Positions 44,398-55,024 of a DNA stretch of 64,000 bases are shown here, in pieces; position 1 is the first letter of the stretch; each line of letters begins with the position of its first letter. A model generated the notes under the pieces. The model ran no database searches. It saw only the letters and a program-made list of their open reading frames with translations, and was not told where the DNA came from. A program made the position numbers and the translations under genes. Origin of the DNA: Litoribrevibacter albus (lineage in GTDB: Bacteria; Pseudomonadota; Gammaproteobacteria; Pseudomonadales; Litoribrevibacteraceae); NCBI RefSeq assembly GCF_030159995.1, contig NZ_BSNM01000016.1:186001-250000 (forward strand), read 5' to 3'.

Positions 44398-44449
44398 ACA
44401 TTACCTTTCGTCATAGTTAAACCGCTTGGCCAGTCTTTTCAGCCCTAAC

Positions 44450-45094
44450 TCAAGCCAACAACCCATGTAAAACAAGTTCCAGGTTGTGTTTCATGATTTC
44501 TTCAAACGAGCACATATGTTTCATCGGACAGGGTACTTTGTCTTCACGGAACATCTGAAACTCTTCTTCAAAAAAGCCATCAATCAACAAACTGGAGATG
44601 CCGTGCATCATCGACCAAATTGGATCTGCCAGCGTTTGAACCGGGCGATTTTTGAAGATACCGGCATCGATGCCTCGCTGAATGCTGGTCAGTAGCATTT
44701 CATAAGACTCACCCGCCGCGATGGAGAGGTGCTCATCTTCCATTCGATCGGTGATTGCGGGGCCAAACATCAGCTTGTATTTTTCCGGGCAATCACCCGC
44801 AAACTTTACATACGCCATGCCTTTCATACTGAATTCTTGGAGTATGTCGAGATCGGCTTGCTCCACTTCATTCAAACGAGCTTTCAGCTCTTCAAAACCA
44901 ACAATGGCAATGGCAATCAACAAAGCGCGCTTATCTGAAAAGTGTCGATACGGTGCATTGGCCGAAACCCCAGCCTTTTTAGCGATCGCACGAAGGCTTA
45001 ATCCGTCGACGCCCTTTTCCCGGATATCACTGCAAGCAATCTCAATCAGCGTCTGCCGAAGATTACCGTGATGGTAAGTGTTGGTTTTTTCCAT
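44450..45094 (-). CDS. TetR family transcriptional regulator
   Basis: 214 residues from the ATG at 45094 (MEKTNTYHHGNLRQ) behind GGAG; an ATG 30 bases upstream is less likely. The helix-turn-helix is LSLRAIAKKAGVSANAPYRHFSDKRALL (about 30-60). The C-terminal ligand-binding part is of the TetR_C_33 type. It is divergent from the RND adaptor, with operator copies between, so it probably represses the efflux genes, itself and the downstream oxidoreductase. Confidence 0.9.
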   Translation of the reverse strand: MEKTNTYHHGNLRQTLIEIACSDIREKGVDGLSLRAIAKKAGVSANAPYRHFSDKRALLIAIAIVGFEELKARLNEVEQADLDILQEFSMKGMAYVKFAGDCPEKYKLMFGPAITDRMEDEHLSIAAGESYEMLLTSIQRGIDAGIFKNRPVQTLADPIWSMMHGISSLLIDGFFEEEFQMFREDKVPCPMKHMCSFEEIMKHNLELVLHGLLA

Positions 45095-45256
45095 GATGAC
45101 TCCAAATTTTGCCGCGCGCATCATACCACATTGAAGCAGAATGATTTGAACTTCACTGGCTCGCGATTCCCTCTGAGTCAGAAGAACAGGGTTTTCTGTT
45201 ACTTAGCTGATCAACGACACGTTCTTTATTCTTAATGTTATTTATTTTTAGTGCCA

Positions 45257-45325
45257 TGTTGTCAATGCACACATTTATGTTGACACTGCATACTTTAGAC
45301 GATTACCATGTTGTCATTGTCAACA
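45257..45325. promoter_or_regulatory. Three TetR-type operator copies
   Basis: TGTTGTCAATGCACACA (45257-45273), TGTTGACACTGCATACT (45278-45294) and TGTTGTCATTGTCAACA (45309-45325) fit TGTTGWCANTGWCAACA; the third is the best palindrome. They lie in the 397-bp gap between the TetR gene and the RND adaptor. The rest of that gap shows no other feature. Confidence 0.75.
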
Positions 45326-45491
45326 TAATACTATCTTTACATTGTAAGTGTACAGAGGGTTATTTGGCGGATTTGTTGTCGATCATCAACTGATCATGAC
45401 ATGTATGAATACACGTCGTACTGATTAAACGACACTGACCAAACAATGCATTTGCCAGCCGACAGCTGCTGCAAATGTGGAGGGAAGCTCT

Positions 45492-46529
45492 ATGAAACCG
45501 TTCATCCTGCTATTATCCGTTGCGTTCACGTCAGCGATGCTGCCTCTGACCAGTCATGCAAATCCACCCATTAACACGGTGGATATTGAAACCGTTGAAG
45601 ATGCCGTTTCTTTCTATTCTTCCGGCCTTGTTGCCAATAAAGCGCAATCCCGCCTCTCATTCAAAACCTCCGGTATTGTCCAAAAGATAACCGTAGATGA
45701 CGGCCAGCAGGTTCGAAAAGGCCAGCTACTGGCTCAATTGGATCTCTCCGAAATCCAGGCACAACAACGCCAGGCGCAAGCCGATTTCAAACAAGCCTCG
45801 CTGGATGTCACCCGTCTGGAAACCCTGGTTGCACAGCGCCTGGCGCCTAAAGAGAAATTAGATAATGCCTTGATCCGAAAGGATAAAGCCAAAGCCGCGC
45901 TGAACATTGCTGAATTCAATCTCAAGCACTCCCAGATCATCGCTCCCGCCAGTGGCGTAGTTATTACCAAGCACATTGAAATGGATGAGTTGATTTCGGC
46001 TGGTCAACCGGTCATCACCTTCTCACCGAACAGCAAGGGCTGGGTGGTCAAAGCAGGTTTGATCGACCGTGAAGCGGTATATGTTAATTTGGGCGATACC
46101 ACCACCATCGAGCTGGATGCCTACCCGGGTCAACGTTTAGAAGGTGAAGTCACTGAAATTGCTGCCCAAGCGAACCCGAATACCGGATTATTCGAAGTAG
46201 AAATCAGCATCAATGAAGAGCCGTTCCGCCTGCTGTCAGGCCTCTACGCACATATCAATGTCCACCCACAAGACCAACCGGTGCTGTATCGAGTACCGAC
46301 GTCATCTTTGCTCACAGCTAATGGCAAGCAGGCCACCGTTGCCCAAATGAATCCGGTGAGTCGCAGTATCGAGATGATGACCGTCAACGTGCATTCGTTA
46401 TCCACCGATTCGGTGCTTATTTCCAACGGACTCAACACCGCCTGGCCAATTGTCACGGGGTCGCCTTATAACTTCCCGTCTCAATTAAATGCACCGCGAG
46501 AAGTATCGCAAGTAACGGCAGAGTTTTAA
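45492..46529 (+). CDS. RND efflux periplasmic adaptor (membrane fusion protein)
   Basis: 345 residues from the ATG at 45492 behind GGAGGG. It has a cleavable signal peptide (about 1-24). The biotinyl-lipoyl half motifs GIVQKITVDDGQQVRKGQLLAQLD and APASGVVITKHIEMDELISAGQPV flank a short alpha-helical hairpin (about 85-125), then a beta-barrel and membrane-proximal domain. It links the inner-membrane pump encoded next to an outer-membrane TolC-type channel not encoded here. Confidence 0.92.
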   Translation: MKPFILLLSVAFTSAMLPLTSHANPPINTVDIETVEDAVSFYSSGLVANKAQSRLSFKTSGIVQKITVDDGQQVRKGQLLAQLDLSEIQAQQRQAQADFKQASLDVTRLETLVAQRLAPKEKLDNALIRKDKAKAALNIAEFNLKHSQIIAPASGVVITKHIEMDELISAGQPVITFSPNSKGWVVKAGLIDREAVYVNLGDTTTIELDAYPGQRLEGEVTEIAAQANPNTGLFEVEISINEEPFRLLSGLYAHINVHPQDQPVLYRVPTSSLLTANGKQATVAQMNPVSRSIEMMTVNVHSLSTDSVLISNGLNTAWPIVTGSPYNFPSQLNAPREVSQVTAEF

Positions 46530-46622
46530 GTCAATCAACCTTGGTTAACAACGTATTCATTAATTAACCAAAAGCCCTGTTCAGGTTTAGAGCCAACGGC
46601 ATTTCATGCGGATGCCGGTTTC

Positions 46623-46650
46623 GGGCCTCGCGTTGTGAGGCCCTTTTTTT
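46623..46650 (+). terminator. Strong intrinsic terminator between adaptor and RND pump genes
   Basis: Stem GGGCCTC / GAGGCCC followed by TTTTTTT. A second hairpin (CGGCAT / ATGCCG, about 46599-46619) lies just upstream. It should end most adaptor transcripts before the pump gene. Confidence 0.88.
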
Positions 46651-46759
46651 CCCCCTATCCGCTGGCACGGCCATCAGGCGTTAAACCGTCTCTGACGTTT
46701 GATCGTTGTTAACAGATTGCATAAACATTCACCCCTTTCAGGATTAACGAGGTTACGTC

Positions 46760-49700
46760 ATGCGTTTACCAGCCTTAGCCATCAATAACCATCAGTTCGT
46801 GTGGGTCGCCACGCTGATCCTGACGCTGCTGGGCATCGTTTCATATAACTCCATGCCACGCTCGGAAGACCCACAATTCAACTTCCCTTCCAGCCTGATT
46901 ACCGTAATTTATTCGGGAACTAATCCCTTCGACATGGAAAGCCAGATTGTCGATAAGATCGAAGAAGCGCTGAACGAGTTGGATGACATCGACGATGTAA
47001 AATCCACCATTCGCGATAGCGTATCGACCACACGCATTCAATTTTTGTATGGCGCCGACCCGGACGACAAATACGAAGAAGTGGTTCGGGCGGTCAATCA
47101 GATTCGAGATCAGTTACCGGATGGCATCCAGAAGCTCGAAATCAAGCGTATTTCGCCTACGGATGTAAACATTGTTCAGCTGGCACTGAGTTCTGAAAGT
47201 GCCTCTTATCTGGAGTTAAAACAGTACGCCGAGAACCTGGAAGATCAGCTCGAAAAAATTCGTAATGTGAAAGAAAGTGAAACCTGGGCCTATCCGGAAC
47301 AGCAGGTAGAAATCGCACTGGATCTTCGCAAGCTGGCCACGCTTGGCATTTCCTCCAACCAAGTATTGGATGTACTGTCAGGCAATAGCCGAAACATTCC
47401 TGCAGGCTTCATTTATTCAGGCACCGATCGCCTCACCGTCCGCACCAGTGGTCTGTACCGAACCCTCGAAGAAATTGGCCGAACACCGATTTACTCTCGT
47501 GACTATCAAGTGCTGCATCTCGAAGATATCGCCACCATTCGTCTGGCCGATGCCACGCCAAGACACATTGCCCGCTACGATGGCAAACGCAGCGTGTTTA
47601 TCTCCGCAGTCCAACGCGAAGGCTCTCAAATCTTCGATGTAATGAACCAGATCCGGCAACAGGTTTCAGCGTTTGAAGCCACCCTTCCCGATACTGTTCA
47701 ATTAACCTGGGTATTCGATCAGAGTGAAAGTGTGGATCGTCAGACCAACAGCTTTTTCTCAAGCTTGCTTCAGGGGATTGCGGTGGTCGGCGGCGTGCTC
47801 TTCCTGATCCTGGGTATTCGTCCGGCCGTGGTGGCCATGGTATCGATCCCCCTTTCCATTGTCATTGCCATCGGCTGGGTGGATACCGCCGGATTCGGTA
47901 TTCAACAGATGACCATTGTCGGACTGATCGTCGCCTTGGGACTTCTGGTAGACAACGCCATCGTCGTTGTGGAAAACATTCAGCGCTTCCTGAAAGAGGG
48001 ATACAGCCGTTTGGACGCGACACTTAAAGGCGCCTCTCAAGTGGGCTGGGCCATTACCAGCGGGACCGTCACCACCGTATTGGCATTCCTCCCCTTGTTA
48101 TTATTACAGAGCGGTTCCGGCACTTTTATGCGTTCCATGCCGGTAACGGTGGTCATCACTCTGCTCTGTTCGCTGTTGTTGGCCTTAACCATCGTGCCGT
48201 TGATGGGCAAATATCTGCTAAGCCACAAAATCGGCCCCATAGCCACAACCAGTAATCGGGGCTTTGACTGGCTCAACCAGCGTATTTATGAGCCGACACT
48301 GAGATTCAGTCTGAAATACCCTTGGCTCGTACTGCTGCTATGTATTGGGTTATTTATTGGTTCGTTGAGCGTTATGAAATCTGTCGGCGTGTCGATGTTC
48401 CCGAAAGCTGACAAGCCGCAAGTGTTGGTCGATATCAAAATGCCGGTAAATGCGAGCATCGAACATTCGGATGCCATTACCCGAAAAGTCGAGCACGTCA
48501 TCAACAAGCACCCGAAAGTGACTCATGTGGCGACTAACGTCGGCAACGGCAACCCACGCATCTATTACAATAAGATTCCCAAACAAGGGCTGCCTAATTA
48601 CGCCCAGCTCATGGTGGAACTGGATGCGAACAGCATTCAGGAAACTTCGGCAATTACCGAAGAGTTACGGGCACTGCTGGTGAACTGGCCGGAAGCCGAC
48701 ATCAAAGTGGAACAGTTCCAAACCGGCCCTCCCTATGAAGCGCCCATTGCCATTCGCGTGATCAGCGACAAGCATGGCAGCATTCGTCAAATGGCGGAGC
48801 AGGTGGAAGCTACCATGCGTGGCATGGAGGGCATCATCAACATTGAGAACGCTGCCTCCGATGAGATGATTACCACCAAGATTCAGATTAAGTCGGACAA
48901 AGCCGCCTTGCTGGGCATCAACGCCTATGAAATGGATCAGGCGGTAAGGACAGCCCTCAATGGCGCCAACATCGGTGTTTTCCGGGATAACCTGGGGGAA
49001 GACTACGCCATCGTTCTCAAGAGCAATCATTACAATCACCCCAACAGCAAAGAATTTGACCGCATCATGCTGACCAGTGCCTCCGGCGCTCAGATTCCTT
49101 TGCGTCAGGTGGCCGATATTCAGCTGGAGTCCAATCAGGCCAAGTTACAGCACTATAACTTGCAGCGCATGACCTACATCACCGCCGATGTCGCCGAAGG
49201 CTATAACGTCGCGGCTGTAACTCAGGATGTAATTCAGCAATTGAATCAGCTGGATTGGCCCGCCGACGTGACCTGGAATGCCGGTGGCGAAGAAGAAAAC
49301 CGTAACAAGAACTTTGCAGGATTGGCCAAAGCCCTGGTGTTGTCCTTACTCGGTATCTTTGCCGTACTGGTGCTTCAGTTCCGCTCCTTCTTACAGCCCG
49401 TGATCATTTTTATTGCTATTCCCTTTGCAATTACGGGAGCCATTCTAGGCTTGTATGTCAGCGGTTACTCATTCTCGATTGTGGCCTTTGTTGGCCTGAA
49501 CAGTCTGATGGGAATTGTGGTCAATAACTCCATCATTCTGGTGGATTACGCCAATCAATTGCGCGCTCAGGGAGCCAGTATTCAGGAAGCCATTTCAGAA
49601 TCCTCAGCCACCCGGTTAATGCCCATTGTACTGACCACCTTAACCACCGTCGGCGGTCTGTTACCTCTGACCATTCAAGGCGGTGTGCTTTGGGCACCTT

Positions 49701-49792
49701 TAGGTTGGACCATCATCGGTGGATTAGCCGTCTCTACCCTACTGACACTGATATTGGTCCCCGTGTTATACAAGCTACTGACCAGGGATTAG
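46760..49792 (+). CDS. RND efflux transporter permease subunit
   Basis: 1010 residues of AcrB/HAE-1 type with 12 predicted membrane helices and two large periplasmic loops. The fourth helix has GLLVDNAIVVVENIQRF, so the first of the two proton-relay aspartates is kept and the second is Asn, as in some RND subfamilies. GGVLWAPLGWTIIGGLAVSTLL marks the C-terminal end. It exports drugs or metabolites using proton motive force. It follows the adaptor after a strong terminator, so it may have its own promoter or depend on readthrough. Confidence 0.92.
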   Translation: MRLPALAINNHQFVWVATLILTLLGIVSYNSMPRSEDPQFNFPSSLITVIYSGTNPFDMESQIVDKIEEALNELDDIDDVKSTIRDSVSTTRIQFLYGADPDDKYEEVVRAVNQIRDQLPDGIQKLEIKRISPTDVNIVQLALSSESASYLELKQYAENLEDQLEKIRNVKESETWAYPEQQVEIALDLRKLATLGISSNQVLDVLSGNSRNIPAGFIYSGTDRLTVRTSGLYRTLEEIGRTPIYSRDYQVLHLEDIATIRLADATPRHIARYDGKRSVFISAVQREGSQIFDVMNQIRQQVSAFEATLPDTVQLTWVFDQSESVDRQTNSFFSSLLQGIAVVGGVLFLILGIRPAVVAMVSIPLSIVIAIGWVDTAGFGIQQMTIVGLIVALGLLVDNAIVVVENIQRFLKEGYSRLDATLKGASQVGWAITSGTVTTVLAFLPLLLLQSGSGTFMRSMPVTVVITLLCSLLLALTIVPLMGKYLLSHKIGPIATTSNRGFDWLNQRIYEPTLRFSLKYPWLVLLLCIGLFIGSLSVMKSVGVSMFPKADKPQVLVDIKMPVNASIEHSDAITRKVEHVINKHPKVTHVATNVGNGNPRIYYNKIPKQGLPNYAQLMVELDANSIQETSAITEELRALLVNWPEADIKVEQFQTGPPYEAPIAIRVISDKHGSIRQMAEQVEATMRGMEGIINIENAASDEMITTKIQIKSDKAALLGINAYEMDQAVRTALNGANIGVFRDNLGEDYAIVLKSNHYNHPNSKEFDRIMLTSASGAQIPLRQVADIQLESNQAKLQHYNLQRMTYITADVAEGYNVAAVTQDVIQQLNQLDWPADVTWNAGGEEENRNKNFAGLAKALVLSLLGIFAVLVLQFRSFLQPVIIFIAIPFAITGAILGLYVSGYSFSIVAFVGLNSLMGIVVNNSIILVDYANQLRAQGASIQEAISESSATRLMPIVLTTLTTVGGLLPLTIQGGVLWAPLGWTIIGGLAVSTLLTLILVPVLYKLLTRD

Positions 49793-49940
49793 ATGACCAT
49801 TGAAGGTGGCTAATCTGACCTCAGAATAAGCCGCTGCAACCGGTTCTTGCACTGGATCTCTGCCTAAACAAGGCTATGGTTAATGGATAAGGCTTTTTCC
49901 GCGTTTCCAGCTAACCTCTCTGTGCGAGAACCTGCTATCA

Positions 49941-52900
49941 ATGTTATCCACGCTAGGCAAACAACTGACTCATTTTATGGGCCGACTGCCCTATATTAAA
50001 AAGTTCATTGCCTTGATCGTGGTGTTCTTAATTCCTCTCGTGGTGTGCTGTTCATTTCTGTTATCGGAGTTTTATCAACGCATTACATTCACTCAGCTTG
50101 AAATTCAGGGGGCAGAATATCTACAAGGGTTGTCCGGCTTCAAACACGCCCTCTATCTGGTCGAATCCAATCATAAAGGTAAGATACTCAGAAACAGCTC
50201 CGATCCGGCCTATGATCCGAAGACGCTCGACACACTCATTCAAACTGCATCGCAACGCCTGCAGGAAGCACTTGAGTTAGACAATAACTATGGTGATCAA
50301 TTAGATACCCAAGAAGAGCTTCAGGAAATCCAGAAACTCTGGCACATCGCCAAAGCGTATTTGGGTGAATCAGATAATCAAACCGACTGGCAACGCTCTT
50401 ACACCTATGAGCTCAACCGAAAACTCGAATCCCTGACCCGGAAAGTAGGAGACTCTTCCAATCTGATCCTTGACCCGGATCTGGACACCTACTACCTCAT
50501 GGACACCATTCTGATCACCTTGCATGACCTGCAAAACACCTTGATCCAGATTGAGCGGGCGTTTTATCTCCAACCGGACATGCTCCAACAGACCATCTCT
50601 GCCCCGTCTTATGCCTATCAAAAACTGCAGGAAAAAATCATCCTGCTCAGGGAGATCAAACTCCGATTGATTCGCAATCTATATACCGCCTTTAAGAAAT
50701 CGCCCAATCAGAACACGGAACAAACTCTCGCCCCGGTATTGAAAGAACTGAATCATGCAACCCAAATGCTGATCATCCAGATTCAGAGCGACAATCAAAA
50801 CACGCTACTGAACAACAAAACGGTCATTACTAATCTGCAGAAAACCATTGCCAAATCTTATGAACTCTGGGATCTCACCAACAACCAGCTTAGTGCCAAG
50901 CTGAAACAACGGATCTCTGGCATCCAGCAGAAAATTGCCATTTTTTCAGTGATCACCTTGTTAGCTCTGCTGCTCGCCGTGGCCTTAATTTATGGTTTCT
51001 ATCAGTCTGTGATCAAAACGGTATTGCTGCTCGATGAATCCACCACAAAACTCCTGAAAGGAAACCTTAACCAGTCCTTACATATCCACACCAAAGATGA
51101 ACTTAGCGTCATAGTAAAAGCGTTCAATCAAATCATGGAGCAACTGAGAACCGAATGCTCGAAAGCGGTCAATGAAACCGAACGTGCGCGAAAAGCCGTC
51201 CTGTATGCCCAGGCTCAAGAAGAAAAATCACGAACCCTTGCTCTGATTGCCAGCCGAACCACAAACGGCGTCATCATTACTGATGCGAATGGGTATATTG
51301 AATGGGTCAATGACGGTTTTGAACGCATCTCTGGCTATTCGTTGCATGAAGTCAAAGGCAGGAAGCCCGGTGATTTCCTGCAAGGCGAAGAAACCAGTCA
51401 GGCAACCATTGAGTTTTTACGAAGAAAAATCAACGCCCAATCGGGGGTTCAAGCCGATCTCATCAATTACACCAAAGACGGAACGCCCTACTGGATTCAT
51501 CTCGACATCCAGCCGTTATTTGATCATACAGGCCAACTGACTCAGTTCATGGCCATTGAAACGGACATCACGGAGCGCAAACAGATTGAACAGGCGCTGC
51601 AAAAAAGTGAAAAGTTATTCAAGGGCATCTTCAACTCGGCCCCTGATTGTGTACTCGGTGTCGATCAGAACAACCGTATTTTGTTTGTAAACCCCGCCAC
51701 AGACGTATTGTTTGGCTACCACCCAGGGGAATTAATTGAACACCAGTTAGATAAACTGTTACCTAATTCAAGTCGCACTCATCACTGGAAATTCATGAAA
51801 GCGTTTGCCGAAGGTAAAGAACCGCGCTTACACATGACCAACCGCCAAGTGAATGCCAAGAAAAAAGACGGCTCTGAATTCCCCATCGAAGTCTCCATTT
51901 CCAAAGTCCAGCTAGACAACGAAGTTATTTTCACCGCCATTCTCCGGGACGTCACGCAACAACGGGAGTATGAAAAACGCCTACAGGATGCACTCGCCTT
52001 AACCAAGAGTATCCTTGACGCATCAACCTTGGTCGCCATGATTGCGACCGATCAGGAAGGCACTATTACGGTCTTTAACTCCGGAGCAGAACACATGCTC
52101 GGTTATAAGGCAGAGGAATTTGTGGGTCAAAGAAGCCCTGCCATATTGCACCTGGAAGACGAAGTTATTCAACGGAGTCAGGAATTAACAGAGCAATTAG
52201 GAGTACCGATTGAAGGCTTCGAAACTTTTGTCGCTCTGGCCCGTCGAGGCAAATACGAAGAGCGGGAATGGACCTATGTGAAAAAGAACGGCGACCACAT
52301 TACCGTCAGTCTCAGTATCACCGCCATTCAAGACGCCGAAGGAGAGATCACCGGCTTCCTCGGCATTGCCAAAGACATCACCGAAAATCGTCGGACCCTT
52401 AAACGGTTAGAAGAAGAGACGCTGCGAGCCAGTCAATTGGCAGAACAAGCCCAGGCGGCAAACATTGCCAAGAGCCAGTTCCTGGCCAACATGAGCCATG
52501 AGATCCGAACCCCCATGAATGGGGTACTTGGCATGAGTCAACTGCTCAAACTCACTGAACTGACCCCAAAACAACAAGAGTATCTGGATGCCATTCAATC
52601 TTCGGGCGAAATGTTACTGACGGTACTGAATGACATTCTCGATTTCTCCAAGATCGAAGCCGGTAAGCTCACCATTGAAGCAATCGAGTTTGATCTCTTT
52701 AGAGAAATTAAGCACATCACCAAGCTCTTCAACAGCCTGGCAGAAAAGAAAGGGCTGGAACTTATTCTCAACCTACCCGTCTCCGGCCCCCGTGCATTCA
52801 AAGGCGATGAAGTTCGTATAAAACAAGTCCTGACGAACTTAATCAGCAACGCCATTAAATTCACCTCCGAAGGCCATGTTTTGGTGCAGGTTGAAACCAC

Positions 52901-54125
52901 ACCTACAAACAATCATAGCCATAGCATCGCAATCAAAGTGCAAGACACAGGCATTGGTATTCCGGCGGACAAAGTCGGTCAGTTATTTCAGGAGTTCACG
53001 CAAGTAGACGCCTCAACCACCCGAAAATACGGCGGTACCGGCCTGGGGTTATCCATTTCACACAAGTTGATTTCGCTGATGGGTGGCAGCATGGAGGTGA
53101 CATCGGAAGAAGGCCAGGGAAGTTGTTTCTCATTTAAACTTCAGCTCCCAGCCGTCACGGTGAATCAATCTCATCCACCCAAAGAGCTTTCCAAAGTTCG
53201 GGCTCTGGTGGTCGACGATAATCCCATGAATCTTCAGGTTCTGGGGGATCAACTAAGACATTGGAATCTCAAGGTCAGCTTACTGCAAACCCCGGAACAC
53301 TTTTTTACGCACTATCAGGCCAGTGAATTTGATGTGCTGATTCTCGACCACCTCATGCCCATTGTGAGTGGTTTGGACATACTTCAAAAAGTCAGAGAGA
53401 GTCTTCCCGCGATCCCGATTATCCTGATCTCATCCGTTGATATGAATAGCGAAATTCAGGCCCTCAATATGGATCCTCACTTCAGCTACCTACCGAAACC
53501 CATCGACCCGGACCATCTTTACGAGTGCTTAATCCACTTGCTCTCAGCAACAGAAGAAAAAACAGAGATCAAACACAAGAACACTGATACAAACGCCAAA
53601 GGCACTCATACAAACGCCAAAGGGACTAATACAAACGCCAAAGGGACTAATACAAACCCCACAGACATGAATACAAGTCTCGAAGACACCCGTAACAACG
53701 CCAAAAAATCAGTGGATACCAATGCCTTTGAATTTACCCGTTTCTCAGGTCACGTACTCTTGGTAGAAGACACACCGATTAACCAGATGCTCGGCCTGGA
53801 AATTTTGAATAACTTTGGAGTTACCGTCGATCTGGCAGAGAACGGCCAGGAAGCCCTGGACAAGATTACCAATACGAATTACGACCTGGTGTTCATGGAT
53901 TGCTTAATGCCTGTGATGGATGGTTACCAGAGCACCCGACAAGTTCGGATCGCCGAAGCAGAGTCAGATCGTCACACCCCCATCTGTGCTCTCACCGCCA
54001 ATGCCTTACAAGACGCCAAGTACAAATGCCAGGCAGCCGGAATGGACGACTTTGTCAGCAAACCGTTCAAACCCCAGGAACTAGTGACTGTGCTCAATAA
54101 GTGGCTTCCCACCACCGCGCAATAA
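49941..54125 (+). CDS. Hybrid sensor histidine kinase with three PAS domains and two receiver domains
   Basis: 1394 residues. Membrane helix 1 (about 22-46), periplasmic region to about 332, helix 2 (about 333-356), HAMP, three PAS domains (about 430-545, 555-675, 680-815), HisKA with ANMSHEIRTPMNGVLGMS, HATPase (GTGLGLSISHKLISLMGG), receiver 1 (about 1090-1205; VVDDNPMNLQ, phospho-Asp in LILDHLMP), a linker with a 7-residue repeat, and receiver 2 (about 1270-1390; LVEDTPINQM, FMDCLMPVMDG). No HPt domain is present, so phosphotransfer must continue elsewhere. No partner gene is adjacent. Confidence 0.93.
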   Translation: MLSTLGKQLTHFMGRLPYIKKFIALIVVFLIPLVVCCSFLLSEFYQRITFTQLEIQGAEYLQGLSGFKHALYLVESNHKGKILRNSSDPAYDPKTLDTLIQTASQRLQEALELDNNYGDQLDTQEELQEIQKLWHIAKAYLGESDNQTDWQRSYTYELNRKLESLTRKVGDSSNLILDPDLDTYYLMDTILITLHDLQNTLIQIERAFYLQPDMLQQTISAPSYAYQKLQEKIILLREIKLRLIRNLYTAFKKSPNQNTEQTLAPVLKELNHATQMLIIQIQSDNQNTLLNNKTVITNLQKTIAKSYELWDLTNNQLSAKLKQRISGIQQKIAIFSVITLLALLLAVALIYGFYQSVIKTVLLLDESTTKLLKGNLNQSLHIHTKDELSVIVKAFNQIMEQLRTECSKAVNETERARKAVLYAQAQEEKSRTLALIASRTTNGVIITDANGYIEWVNDGFERISGYSLHEVKGRKPGDFLQGEETSQATIEFLRRKINAQSGVQADLINYTKDGTPYWIHLDIQPLFDHTGQLTQFMAIETDITERKQIEQALQKSEKLFKGIFNSAPDCVLGVDQNNRILFVNPATDVLFGYHPGELIEHQLDKLLPNSSRTHHWKFMKAFAEGKEPRLHMTNRQVNAKKKDGSEFPIEVSISKVQLDNEVIFTAILRDVTQQREYEKRLQDALALTKSILDASTLVAMIATDQEGTITVFNSGAEHMLGYKAEEFVGQRSPAILHLEDEVIQRSQELTEQLGVPIEGFETFVALARRGKYEEREWTYVKKNGDHITVSLSITAIQDAEGEITGFLGIAKDITENRRTLKRLEEETLRASQLAEQAQAANIAKSQFLANMSHEIRTPMNGVLGMSQLLKLTELTPKQQEYLDAIQSSGEMLLTVLNDILDFSKIEAGKLTIEAIEFDLFREIKHITKLFNSLAEKKGLELILNLPVSGPRAFKGDEVRIKQVLTNLISNAIKFTSEGHVLVQVETTPTNNHSHSIAIKVQDTGIGIPADKVGQLFQEFTQVDASTTRKYGGTGLGLSISHKLISLMGGSMEVTSEEGQGSCFSFKLQLPAVTVNQSHPPKELSKVRALVVDDNPMNLQVLGDQLRHWNLKVSLLQTPEHFFTHYQASEFDVLILDHLMPIVSGLDILQKVRESLPAIPIILISSVDMNSEIQALNMDPHFSYLPKPIDPDHLYECLIHLLSATEEKTEIKHKNTDTNAKGTHTNAKGTNTNAKGTNTNPTDMNTSLEDTRNNAKKSVDTNAFEFTRFSGHVLLVEDTPINQMLGLEILNNFGVTVDLAENGQEALDKITNTNYDLVFMDCLMPVMDGYQSTRQVRIAEAESDRHTPICALTANALQDAKYKCQAAGMDDFVSKPFKPQELVTVLNKWLPTTAQ
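53586..53690 (+). repeat. Five decaying 21-bp tandem repeats encoding the inter-receiver linker
   Basis: Units of 21 bp; the first three are nearly identical (each with TACAAACGCCAAAG) and the last two diverge. They encode TNAKGTN-type heptads between the two receiver domains of the hybrid kinase. Confidence 0.85.
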
Positions 54126-54273
54126 TTGACTTAAACTATAGATTCCATTTGTATTATTAATTTTATAAATACAGTTTTTTCTCAGATACTGAACCCATCG
54201 CAACTCAACAACTTGATTCAACCGATTTTTAATCGATGTTCAATCGAACAAATGACAGTATCTGGAGAACACC

Positions 54274-55014
54274 ATGACCGCTATTACCAATAAAGAAGGG
54301 CAGACCATTCCGGACGTAACCTTTGCTGTGAGAACGGGTGATGAATGGCAACACTTGAATAGCCAGGATTTGTTTTCTGGTAAAACCGTTATTGTCTTCT
54401 CACTGCCAGGTGCCTTTACCCCGACTTGTTCATCAACACACCTACCGAGATATAACGAACTGGAGTCTGTTTTCAAAGCCAATGGTGTCGATGACATTAT
54501 CTGTGTCTCGGTGAATGATACCTTTGTGATGAATGCCTGGGCAGCCAGTCAAGAGGCCGATCAAATCACCATGCTTCCGGATGGTAATGGCGACTTTACC
54601 AAAGGCATGGGCATGTTAGTCGATAAGCGGGACTTAGGCTTCGGTCAGCGAAGCTGGCGCTACAGCATGTTGGTAAAAGACGGAGTCATCGAAAAAATGT
54701 TTATTGAACCAAATAAACCGGGCGATCCGTTTGAAGTATCCGATGCAGACACCATGCTGAACTACATTAACGCGGAAGCCAGATTACCCGAATCAGTGAC
54801 CGTCATTTCAAAACCGGGTTGCCCTTACTGCACCCGAGCCAAACAATTGTTAGCAGACAACGATTTGGTATTTGAAGAAATTGTACTGGGTCGGGATGCA
54901 TCCATCACCAGTGTCCGGGCGATGACAGGTCAGGAAACCGCACCTCAAGTATTTATCGGTGGCCAATACATTGGTGGCAGTGAAGCATTAGAAGCCTTTA
55001 TCGCCAACCGATAG
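54274..55014 (+). CDS. Peroxiredoxin-glutaredoxin fusion protein
   Basis: 246 residues. The N-terminal Prx5-type domain (about 1-165) has peroxidatic C52 in PGAFTPTCSS. The C-terminal glutaredoxin domain (about 172-246) has CPYC (C183, C186) and the GSH-binding APQVFIGGQYIGG. The enzyme reduces hydrogen peroxide and alkyl peroxides with glutathione, recycling itself through the attached glutaredoxin. GGAG precedes the ATG. It stands alone. Confidence 0.95.
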   Translation: MTAITNKEGQTIPDVTFAVRTGDEWQHLNSQDLFSGKTVIVFSLPGAFTPTCSSTHLPRYNELESVFKANGVDDIICVSVNDTFVMNAWAASQEADQITMLPDGNGDFTKGMGMLVDKRDLGFGQRSWRYSMLVKDGVIEKMFIEPNKPGDPFEVSDADTMLNYINAEARLPESVTVISKPGCPYCTRAKQLLADNDLVFEEIVLGRDASITSVRAMTGQETAPQVFIGGQYIGGSEALEAFIANR

Positions 55015-55024
55015 CGTCTGTACA

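Noticed and set aside
46760-49792. Heavy-metal (CzcA-type) RND pump
   Set aside because: The fourth-helix motif and overall pattern fit the HAE-1 drug-efflux class better than the metal class, although a single pump cannot be assigned a substrate from sequence.
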